6,432 bases of DNA, taken from contig UQUG01000087.1 of the NCBI GenBank assembly GCA_900544205.1, positions 1-6,432 on the forward strand, read 5' to 3'. The position numbers and the translations under genes were made by a program. This DNA is from an uncultured Collinsella sp. (lineage in GTDB: Bacteria > Actinomycetota > Coriobacteriia > Coriobacteriales > Coriobacteriaceae). The notes under the pieces are model-generated. The model saw only the letters and a program-made list of their open reading frames with translations. It did not search any database and had not been told where the DNA came from. How positions within the stretch are numbered: the first letter of the stretch is position 1; each line of letters starts with the position of its first letter. Of the stretch, positions 1-4,469 are shown in pieces.

Positions 1-21
1 GAGCCGTACGCTTGGACTGAG

Positions 22-54
22 AAGGGGGAGGCCTCGCGGCCTCCCCCTTTTTTT
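22..54 (+). terminator. Intrinsic terminator of an unseen upstream rightward gene
   Basis: Perfect 12-bp stem (22-33 with 38-49) closed by a TCGC tetraloop, with a run of seven T (48-54) that begins in the last two stem bases. This is the textbook form of a Rho-independent terminator read rightward, so a gene transcribed into the window from the left most likely ends just before position 1. Read leftward, the stem is followed only by TTCTC, so it would be a poorer terminator for the leftward gene at 119-586, although it could still serve as a backstop. Confidence 0.9.
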
Positions 55-55
55 G

Positions 56-84
56 CATTTACCGGGCGTAAATGACTCATTTAC
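56..84. repeat. Three alternating inverted copies of a 7-mer
   Basis: CATTTAC occurs at 56-62 and 78-84, and its exact reverse complement GTAAATG at 68-74. The middle copy can pair with either neighbour, giving a hairpin with a 5-nt loop on the left or a 3-nt loop on the right, never both at once. The two direct copies are 22 bp apart, close to two helical turns. The cluster lies between the terminator and the end of the leftward gene. It could be 3'-end RNA structure of that gene or a protein-binding site; the sequence does not decide. Confidence 0.6.
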
Positions 85-109
85 ACCAGACGATCTTATC
101 GTTTTTGGT
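85..109. other. Small hairpin just past the end of the leftward gene
   Basis: ACCA (85-88) pairs with TGGT (106-109) and ACGAT (90-94) with ATCGT (98-102), leaving an asymmetric internal loop (one base opposite three) and a CTT apical loop. It starts about 10 nt beyond the stop codon of the leftward gene, so it could protect or terminate that transcript, but it has no T-run on the leftward side. Read rightward it is followed by a T-run (102-106), though no rightward gene needs it. It is a weak structure and the function is not established. Confidence 0.3.
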
Positions 110-118
110 ATTGAGCTT

Positions 119-586
119 TTATTTAAAGAAAATAAATCGAATAACAAGGGCAACTGCTATGACCGCAATGATCAAAAGCAGGATTGTCAGTCGATGCTGC
201 TTGCGTCGTTTACTTGTCGAAACGAAGATTGATTTTCCCTGTTTTGGCGTTTCGAGATAGCGAGCCGAATGCGTCAAGGTTTGCTTTGGTCGAGGACCTC
301 TTTGTCGATGAGTGGCGGATGCTTTCATCGGCTCATCACTAGCTGCGCTGTTTTTAGATAATGGTGCGTCTTTCAGATATACAGGGTCTCCCGAGGCGAC
401 GCCCATATGTTTACGTCCCGTTTGGGCATCCTCGAGCGTTTGATATCGATTTCTCGTCACATACTCGGGCTCAGGATCATTAATGGGCTCTTGCGAGATG
501 TGGGGGCGATGGAACCGTGGCGGCTGCGTGGAAGTATCTTCCCCCTGCGTCTGCATAAACATTTTGTTCTGGTTTTGGTCGTCCAT
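119..586 (-). CDS. Unrecognised single-pass membrane protein with hydrophilic N-terminus
   Basis: I do not recognise a family for this 155-residue protein. Residues 1 to about 125 are hydrophilic and rich in Q, P, T, S and charged residues, with no obvious fold and no Cys. A basic stretch, KRRKQHR (126-132), leads into one hydrophobic helix (about 133-153, rich in I, L, V and A), and the protein ends FIFFK. With no N-terminal signal and the helix at the very C-terminus, it resembles a tail-anchored protein with its N-terminal part in the cytoplasm (inference from the positive-inside rule). The ATG start is supported by an AAAGGG Shine-Dalgarno sequence 4 nt upstream. Base composition is clearly more AT-rich than tilS or ftsH. 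It is divergent from hsp20 across 275 bp. No other frame here has a comparable combination of RBS and membrane segment, so I think it is a real gene, but the function is unknown. Confidence 0.72.
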   Translation of the reverse strand: MDDQNQNKMFMQTQGEDTSTQPPRFHRPHISQEPINDPEPEYVTRNRYQTLEDAQTGRKHMGVASGDPVYLKDAPLSKNSAASDEPMKASATHRQRGPRPKQTLTHSARYLETPKQGKSIFVSTSKRRKQHRLTILLLIIAVIAVALVIRFIFFK

Positions 587-678
587 GATGCCCTTTAGCT
601 CGTTACCAACAACGTGTACGCGCTCATTGTAAGCCCCTTGTTATTTGTAGCTGGGGACATACTCGGTATTTAAGCTCT

Positions 679-691
679 GGTTCAAAGAACC
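679..691. repeat. 13-bp perfect palindrome, possible operator
   Basis: GGTTC (679-683), AAA, then GAACC (687-691). It lies near the middle of the divergent intergenic region, about 93 bp from the leftward start codon and 170 bp from the hsp20 start codon. Such a short, hyphenated, symmetric site is typical of a dimeric repressor or activator site. No regulator can be named from the sequence. On the minus strand it includes TTGAAC, which resembles a -35 element, so a protein bound here could affect the leftward gene. Confidence 0.4.
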
Positions 692-768
692 TTAACCTTA
701 CTAAAACCTGAGTCATACACACTTAGATATGCTTATAGTACTGGACTCAAAAACTTTATAGTCGATGT

Positions 769-798
769 ATATATAAGCACTGTGTGGGCATATATAAG
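769..798 (+). repeat. Direct repeat ATATATAAG, two copies 21 bp apart
   Basis: Identical 9-mers at 769-777 and 790-798 upstream of hsp20. The 21-bp period is two turns of B-DNA, so both copies face the same side of the helix, as expected for tandem binding sites. Either copy could also include a -10-like TATAAG or TATATA, but no matching -35 is seen. The downstream copy ends 63 bp before the hsp20 start codon. Confidence 0.45.
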
Positions 799-841
799 AG
801 CGTCTAAAGAAGTCCCAGTCACCTAGAAGATGGCTCGGCAG

Positions 842-852
842 TCCTAAAAGGA
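842..852 (+). promoter_or_regulatory. Hairpin covering the hsp20 Shine-Dalgarno sequence
   Basis: TCCT (842-845) pairs with AGGA (849-852) across an AAA loop, so most of the AAGGAG ribosome binding site of hsp20 would be in a stem. Two further pairs (839-840 with 854-855) could form beyond one G-G mismatch. The stem is short and would melt easily. Weak stems over the ribosome binding site are how RNA thermometers of small heat-shock genes work in other bacteria, but four to six pairs is very little, so this is only a suggestion. Confidence 0.3.
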
Positions 853-861
853 GTGGTAAAC

Positions 862-1293
862 ATGGCAAGCATGGTTCCTTATCGTTCGGTTTTTGGCGTT
901 CGTCCTTCTGCTAGCTCGCTGTTCGATCTGTTTGATGATATGACCGACCTTGCAAACAACTCGATTGCTTCCAAGGCGTTTCCCGTTGACGTTGAGGATA
1001 AGGGCGACGGCTATGAGGTCAAGGCCTATCTGACCGGTGTCGCCAAGGACGATATCGATGTCGAGCTCAATGAGGGCCGTCTGTCCATTAGCGTGAATGT
1101 CGAGGAAGACGAGGAGAACGAGGGCAAGAACTTCCTGCAGAAGGAGTTCAGCTCGTACAGCGCGACGCGTGGCGTGTATCTAAAGGACGCTTCGAGCGAG
1201 GGCCTCTCGGCTAAGTACGCTGACGGCATCCTGACCGTTACGGTTCCCAAGATCGTCGAGAAGAAGAACGTTACGAAGATCTCCATCGACTAA
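862..1293 (+). CDS. Small heat-shock protein, Hsp20/alpha-crystallin family
   Basis: A 143-residue ATP-independent holdase chaperone of the cytoplasm, which binds unfolding proteins during heat or other stress and keeps them refoldable by DnaK/ClpB-type machines (family knowledge). The N-terminal arm (1 to about 39) has SSLFDLFDDM. The alpha-crystallin domain (about 40-130) starts at FPVDVED and ends with the family signature AKYADGILTVTVPK (117-130), which contains the A-x-x-x-x-G-I-L core. The C-terminal tail carries an I-S-I motif (140-142), the I-x-I/V anchor used in oligomer assembly. Length is normal. I start at ATG 862 because AAGGAG (848-853) lies 8 nt upstream; an in-frame GTG at 853 overlaps that site and is unlikely. 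It is monocistronic, ending at the hairpin at 1320-1367. No HrcA or HspR operator is visible upstream. Confidence 0.95.
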   Translation: MASMVPYRSVFGVRPSASSLFDLFDDMTDLANNSIASKAFPVDVEDKGDGYEVKAYLTGVAKDDIDVELNEGRLSISVNVEEDEENEGKNFLQKEFSSYSATRGVYLKDASSEGLSAKYADGILTVTVPKIVEKKNVTKISID

Positions 1294-1319
1294 CTTCGTT
1301 GGTGTTCTGCGCTATTAAA

Positions 1320-1367
1320 AGACAGCAAAAGGGGCTGGGAAGCGATTCTCGGCCCCTTTTGCTGTCT
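1320..1367. terminator. Long hairpin, probable bidirectional terminator
   Basis: A 16-bp perfect stem (1320-1335 with 1352-1367) continues inward through six more pairs, two of them G-U, to a GCGA tetraloop (1342-1345) of the stable GNRA type, giving 22 pairs in all. The GC core is followed by TTTT on both strands, inside the stem, and on the minus strand the stem is followed by TTTTAAT. It lies 26 bp after the hsp20 stop and 8 bp after the stop of the convergent MBL-fold gene, as expected for a shared terminator. The unusual length of the stem may also make the RNA an RNase III target (inference). Confidence 0.85.
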
Positions 1368-1375
1368 AGGACAGT

Positions 1376-2185
1376 CTATTGAATGGTTGCCGGCTGATAC
1401 TGACTCGCAGGGCGTATCGAGAGTTTTCGCGATCCTTGGAGAAGGGTTGCGGAGCTGCCGACCTCGTCATCCAGGGTTGCGGCCAGAGCTTTGGCATAGC
1501 TTTTGACGGTAAGGCTCGGACGATTGTTATCTTGGCTGATATGCATGGCAATGAGCTGTTCGGTGCGATCGGTAACAAGTGCGCGCGCGGCTTCGGCGGC
1601 TTGGCCATTGGAGAGGTGTCCCCTTGCAGACAGGATGCGCTCCTGAAGAAAGCGGGGATATTCTCCCTCGCGCAGCATGGTCACATCATGGTTGCTTTCG
1701 AGCGCGAGGACTCGACAATCTTTGAGGGTGTTCATGGCTTGGCTCGATAGCTCTCCGGTGTCGGTGGCAAAGCCGATGGAATCATCGAGGGTGTCGAATC
1801 GATAACCGACTGGATTGATGACATCGTGTGATGTTGAGTAGGTTTGCACGTGGATGCCGGCAATGGATAGGGTGTCACCGGGATCGAATTCCTCGACAGG
1901 CAGATGAGAAAGATTTTCTTTGTTCGAAAGAGTGCCCCTGCTGGCAAAGAGGGGGCCGTGCCAGTGCTTGCACCAGACATCGAGGCCCTTGATGTGATCG
2001 CTATGCTCATGAGTAATGAGAAGAGCCGAGACGTTGTCTGTCGAGAGCCCCAGTTCTGCCATGCGCTTTAATGTCTCGCGGCGAGACAGTCCGTCATCGA
2101 CCATAATGAGCCCCTGCGGGCCCTCGATGAGTGCGCAGTTGCCTTTAGAGCCACTGCCGAGGATATGAAGGTGCAGACGAGACAT
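1376..2185 (-). CDS. walJ: MBL-fold metallo-hydrolase, YycJ/WalJ type
   Basis: A 269-residue metallo-beta-lactamase-fold protein, probably a cytoplasmic two-metal phosphodiesterase or nuclease. Visible metal-site motifs are THEHSDH (58-64, the HxHxDH signature), the His of STSHD (120), the Asp of ATDTG (142) and the His of AMHIS (215). The segments LESNHD (162-167), GHLSN (189-193) and the early ILGSGSKGN (8-16) are characteristic of the YycJ/WalJ (VicX) branch. Length fits that family, about 260-270 residues. The start is the ATG that puts ILGSGSKGN at the N-terminus; its ribosome binding site is poor (only GGA). In Firmicutes walJ closes the walRKHI operon and is linked to cell-wall and DNA-replication coordination. 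Here no walR, walK or walHI gene is adjacent, so the symbol rests on sequence alone. It is convergent with hsp20 and divergent from tilS. Confidence 0.9.
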   Translation of the reverse strand: MSRLHLHILGSGSKGNCALIEGPQGLIMVDDGLSRRETLKRMAELGLSTDNVSALLITHEHSDHIKGLDVWCKHWHGPLFASRGTLSNKENLSHLPVEEFDPGDTLSIAGIHVQTYSTSHDVINPVGYRFDTLDDSIGFATDTGELSSQAMNTLKDCRVLALESNHDVTMLREGEYPRFLQERILSARGHLSNGQAAEAARALVTDRTEQLIAMHISQDNNRPSLTVKSYAKALAATLDDEVGSSATLLQGSRKLSIRPASQYQPATIQ

Positions 2186-2199
2186 AAGATTCCAAAGGA

Positions 2200-2227
2200 T
2201 ACAATGGGTGCGGACGAATAGAGGAGG
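2200..2227 (+). promoter_or_regulatory. tilS -10 candidate and strong Shine-Dalgarno
   Basis: TACAAT (2200-2205) matches the -10 consensus in five of six bases. Transcription would start near 2212, giving a leader of about 20 nt with AGGAGG (2222-2227) 6 nt before the tilS ATG. No good -35 lies 16-18 bp upstream, where the sequence is already inside the divergent walJ coding region. The ribosome binding site is near certain; the promoter is tentative. Confidence 0.35.
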
Positions 2228-2233
2228 AAGCGA

Positions 2234-3772
2234 ATGCCAACGGTATCACAGCATTACGGACACCATGCCGTGCCTGGGGCAGTCGATGAGACCCGGACGA
2301 GACAGCAGGCTGCTCCTGTCGTGCTCATGGTATCAGGCGGCGCGGACTCGACGGCACTGCTTCTTATGGCGTGCACATCAAAGCTGGATATCCAAGACGG
2401 ACGCGGTGTTGCCCCCATTGCTCGCGAGCGCCTGCATGTGCTGCATGTAAACCATCATCTGCGCGGCAAGGCGTCCGATGGCGACGAGGCCTTTGTGCGT
2501 GAGCTCTGCGCGCAATATGGTTTACCGCTGTGTGTGGAGCACGCTTATTTTGATGGGGAGTCGGGCAATATTGAGGCCGCGGCCCGCGAGGTGCGCTATG
2601 CCGCGGCGCGGAGGTATGTTCGCGAACTCTGCGCCCAGACGGGGGCGCCGCGAACGGCGGCTCGTATCTGCACCGCGCACACGTCTTCGGATCGCGCGGA
2701 AACGTTTTTGATGAACGCGATTAAGGGTTCGGGGCCCGCTGGTCTATCGAGCATTCCTCGCCGGAGGAATATCGTGGTGCGTCCCTTGCTCGACCTAACT
2801 CATGGCGAGCTCGTGGGCTATCTACAGGTACATGGTCAGCCGTGGCGTGAAGACGAGAGCAATGAGGATATCTCGTATCTGCGAAACTACGTGCGCCATC
2901 GAGTGATGCCGGTGGTGGCGCAGCGCAACGCGAGCGTCTGCAAGACGATTGGCGCCGCCTGTGAGATCTTGGGTGATGAAGATGCGTTTCTATCCCAGCT
3001 GTCGGCACAGGCGTTTCGAAGCTGTTTGCGCAAAGAGGCAGCGGGCGCGCTGGTGCTCGATGCCAGGCGCCTTGCTGCGGCCGAGGTGGTAATCGCGCGG
3101 CGCATCGTGCGACTGGCGATCAAACGCATCGATCCGGATGCTCGCCCCGAGATGCGACATGTGGAGCGAGTCCTTTCCTGCGTTGCCGAGGGTGCCGGCT
3201 CGGTCACGCTTCCGGCGGGGATTGACGCACGCATTGAGTTTGGCATGCTGGCGTTTAAGGCGCCGGTGGCTCGCGAGGGCCTGGTCGCGGACTGGGTTAC
3301 CGTGCCCGATCGTTTGCCGTTGGGCGGGGGACGTATGCTGGTCACAGAACCAATAGCCGTTGAGCCGGGATGCGATATCGTGTGCCGCGCCCGTGAGCTT
3401 GCGGCTGCCGAGGAAGTGACAGCTTTGGTAGACGCGGCTGCCCTGGGTTTTGCCGACAGCGATAGTGAGCGGATCCTGGCGGGCTCGCGTGGCGAGATCC
3501 CTGCCGAGGCGCGATTGGCGCGTCTGTGGGTGGACGGTCCCGCACCGGGAGATGTGATGTGCCCGTTGGGGATGAACGGCCGAAGCAAGAAAGTGTCAGA
3601 CCTGCTGAACGAGGCTCGTATTCCCGTTTCTGAGCGCGCAGGCGTTCCTGTGGTGAGAACGGCTCCGGGAGGTGCCGTGGTATGGGTCGTCGGAGTTCGC
3701 GCGGACGAGCGTTTTAAGTGCACGGCCGCAACGCGCGTGGCATATCTGCTCCGCGTGGTCGATGCGGAATAG
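2234..3772 (+). CDS. tilS: tRNA(Ile)-lysidine synthase TilS
   Basis: This enzyme uses ATP to join lysine to cytidine 34 of the CAU-anticodon tRNA-Ile, switching it from reading AUG to AUA and from methionine to isoleucine charging. It is usually essential and acts in the cytoplasm. The N-terminal PP-loop ATPase domain has the pyrophosphate loop SGGADST (34-40), HVNHHLRG (71-78), AHTSSDRAET (148-157) and the tail motif WREDESNEDISYLRNYVRH (204-222). A middle helical domain follows (about 230-345). The C-terminal tRNA-binding domain includes the stretch around PGDVMCPLGMNGRSKKVSDL (438-457). All three domains are present in 512 residues, a little longer than the usual 430-480, with an extra 30 residues before the first strand. 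In AHTSSDRAET the more common form is (Q/H)HxDDxxET, so two usually conserved positions differ. ATG 2234 has AGGAGG at 6 nt. It is first in the tilS-hpt-ftsH block. Confidence 0.95.
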   Translation: MPTVSQHYGHHAVPGAVDETRTRQQAAPVVLMVSGGADSTALLLMACTSKLDIQDGRGVAPIARERLHVLHVNHHLRGKASDGDEAFVRELCAQYGLPLCVEHAYFDGESGNIEAAAREVRYAAARRYVRELCAQTGAPRTAARICTAHTSSDRAETFLMNAIKGSGPAGLSSIPRRRNIVVRPLLDLTHGELVGYLQVHGQPWREDESNEDISYLRNYVRHRVMPVVAQRNASVCKTIGAACEILGDEDAFLSQLSAQAFRSCLRKEAAGALVLDARRLAAAEVVIARRIVRLAIKRIDPDARPEMRHVERVLSCVAEGAGSVTLPAGIDARIEFGMLAFKAPVAREGLVADWVTVPDRLPLGGGRMLVTEPIAVEPGCDIVCRARELAAAEEVTALVDAAALGFADSDSERILAGSRGEIPAEARLARLWVDGPAPGDVMCPLGMNGRSKKVSDLLNEARIPVSERAGVPVVRTAPGGAVVWVVGVRADERFKCTAATRVAYLLRVVDAE

Positions 3773-3822
3773 CGTCCCACGCCAGCTATTCTGTGCGACG
3801 TTGACGGTATTCCCGCGCTGAT

Positions 3823-3855
3823 GGCGTACGGGCTGGAAAATATACCCCGTGCGCT
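3823..3855 (+). other. Imperfect hairpin between tilS and hpt
   Basis: Positions 3823-3832 can pair with 3846-3855 in ten pairs, two of them G-U, around a 13-nt AT-rich loop. There is no T-run after it, so it is not a standard intrinsic terminator for tilS. It overlaps the promoter proposed for hpt, so it may simply be chance. Nothing else in the 147-bp gap looks like a terminator, so read-through from tilS into hpt is possible. Confidence 0.25.
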
Positions 3856-3863
3856 GCTAGAAT
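3834..3863 (+). promoter_or_regulatory. Candidate extended -10 promoter for hpt-ftsH
   Basis: TAGAAT (3858-3863) matches the -10 consensus in five of six bases and is preceded by TGC, forming an extended -10 (TGnTAGAAT). TGGAAA (3834-3839) is a 4/6 match to the -35 with an 18-bp spacer. Transcription would begin near 3870, leaving a leader of about 50 nt before hpt. Its presence in a 147-bp gap suggests hpt-ftsH can be expressed separately from tilS. Confidence 0.5.
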
Positions 3864-3919
3864 GTGAAGTTCGCGTCCATACGGCGGTGTGTGGGCGATA
3901 AGCACAAGAAAGGGTTGTC

Positions 3920-4468
3920 ATGGCTTCTCAACATCCGGATATCGAGAAGGTTCTGTTTACGCAGGAGGATATCGACGGTATCGTCTCTCGCCTAGGCGAG
4001 CAGATTACGCGCGACTACGCGGGTAAGGATCTGGTGCTGATTGCGGTCCTGCGCGGCGCCGTGGTCTTTATGGGCGACCTGATGCGTAAGATCGAGCTGC
4101 CGACCAACATCGATTTCATGGCTGTTTCGAGCTACGGCGACGGTGTGAAGTCCTCGGGTATCGTGCGTATCATTAAGGACCTGGATATCGACATCCGCGG
4201 TCGCGACGTGCTGATCGTCGAGGACATTCTGGACTCGGGCCTGACGCTCAAGTATCTGATGAAGAACCTCGAGAGCCGCAAGCCCGCTTCTCTGGAGGTC
4301 GCCGCCTTCCTGTGGAAGGACGTTGAGGACCGCGTCTCGGCCATCACGCCCAAGTATGTTGGAACCCATTGCCCCGATGCCTTTGTGGTGGGCTACGGCC
4401 TCGACTATGCCGAGCGCTATCGCAACCTTCCGTATCTGGGCATTTTGAAACCGGAGGTTTATTCGTAA
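3920..4468 (+). CDS. hpt: Hypoxanthine phosphoribosyltransferase
   Basis: A cytoplasmic purine-salvage enzyme that transfers ribose phosphate from PRPP to hypoxanthine (and usually guanine), giving IMP or GMP. At 182 residues it is the normal bacterial length. All four active-site loops are visible: LRGA (44-47, pyrophosphate-binding loop), SSYGDGVKSSG (70-80, flexible loop), the PRPP signature VEDILDSGLT (100-109) with likely catalytic base D105, and the C-terminal loop VGYGLDYAERYRNLPYLG (157-174). K133 in LWKD is in the place of the purine-contacting Lys. The ATG has AAAGGG 5 nt upstream. The stop codon is one base from the ftsH start. In Bacillus subtilis the equivalent protein HprT is reported to act with TilS as an activator of ftsH; whether this holds here is unknown. 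The name hprT is also used. Confidence 0.96.
   Translation: MASQHPDIEKVLFTQEDIDGIVSRLGEQITRDYAGKDLVLIAVLRGAVVFMGDLMRKIELPTNIDFMAVSSYGDGVKSSGIVRIIKDLDIDIRGRDVLIVEDILDSGLTLKYLMKNLESRKPASLEVAAFLWKDVEDRVSAITPKYVGTHCPDAFVVGYGLDYAERYRNLPYLGILKPEVYS
4448..4460 (+). promoter_or_regulatory. ftsH Shine-Dalgarno inside a small inverted repeat
   Basis: AAACC (4448-4452) and GGTTT (4456-4460) are perfect inverted repeats flanking GGA, so the GGAGG ribosome binding site of ftsH (4453-4457) lies in the loop and right arm. It is within the last hpt codons and 12 nt before the ftsH ATG, a rather long spacing. Ribosomes finishing hpt would open the stem, which fits translational coupling of the two genes (inference). 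Confidence 0.4.
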
Positions 4469-4469
4469 G

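Larger units (their letters stand above)
587..861. promoter_or_regulatory. AT-rich divergent intergenic region upstream of hsp20
   Basis: This 275-bp gap must carry the promoters for both the leftward membrane protein gene and hsp20. It contains a perfect palindrome (679-691), an inverted pair TGCTTATA (730-737) and TATAAGCA (772-779), and two copies of ATATATAAG 21 bp apart (769-777, 790-798). Possible -10 hexamers are TATAGT at 757-762 for hsp20 and TACAAT on the minus strand at 631-626 for the leftward gene. Neither has a convincing -35 at the right distance, so I do not assign a promoter. I see neither a CIRCE element (HrcA) nor a HAIR element (HspR), the two common operators of heat-shock genes in Gram-positive bacteria. 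Confidence 0.5.

Noticed and set aside
72..260. Short rightward open frame at the left end
   Set aside because: No ribosome binding site, no recognisable features, and it overlaps the better supported leftward gene.
709..750. Possible HAIR operator for HspR (TGAGT and ACTCAA halves)
   Set aside because: The half-sites are about 30 bp apart instead of 7 and are incomplete.
774..807. Possible CIRCE-like operator for HrcA upstream of hsp20
   Set aside because: The left part (TAAGCACTG) matches the CIRCE arm at seven of nine positions, but the right part needs an insertion and the spacing is about 15 bp instead of 9.
830..847. Five-codon leader ORF (MARQS) ending just before the hsp20 ribosome binding site
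   Set aside because: It has no proper ribosome binding site and no codon run suggesting attenuation; a frame this short is expected by chance.
853..861. GTG start for hsp20 three codons upstream
   Set aside because: It overlaps the AAGGAG ribosome binding site, whereas ATG 862 has ideal spacing to it.
1379..1750. Rightward open frame opposite walJ
   Set aside because: No ribosome binding site and fully antisense to a gene with clear catalytic motifs.
2887..3921. Long open frame antisense to tilS
   Set aside because: It mirrors the codon pattern of a well-supported gene, has Ser/Thr/Arg/Pro-rich low-complexity translation with no domain, and is typical of high-GC DNA.
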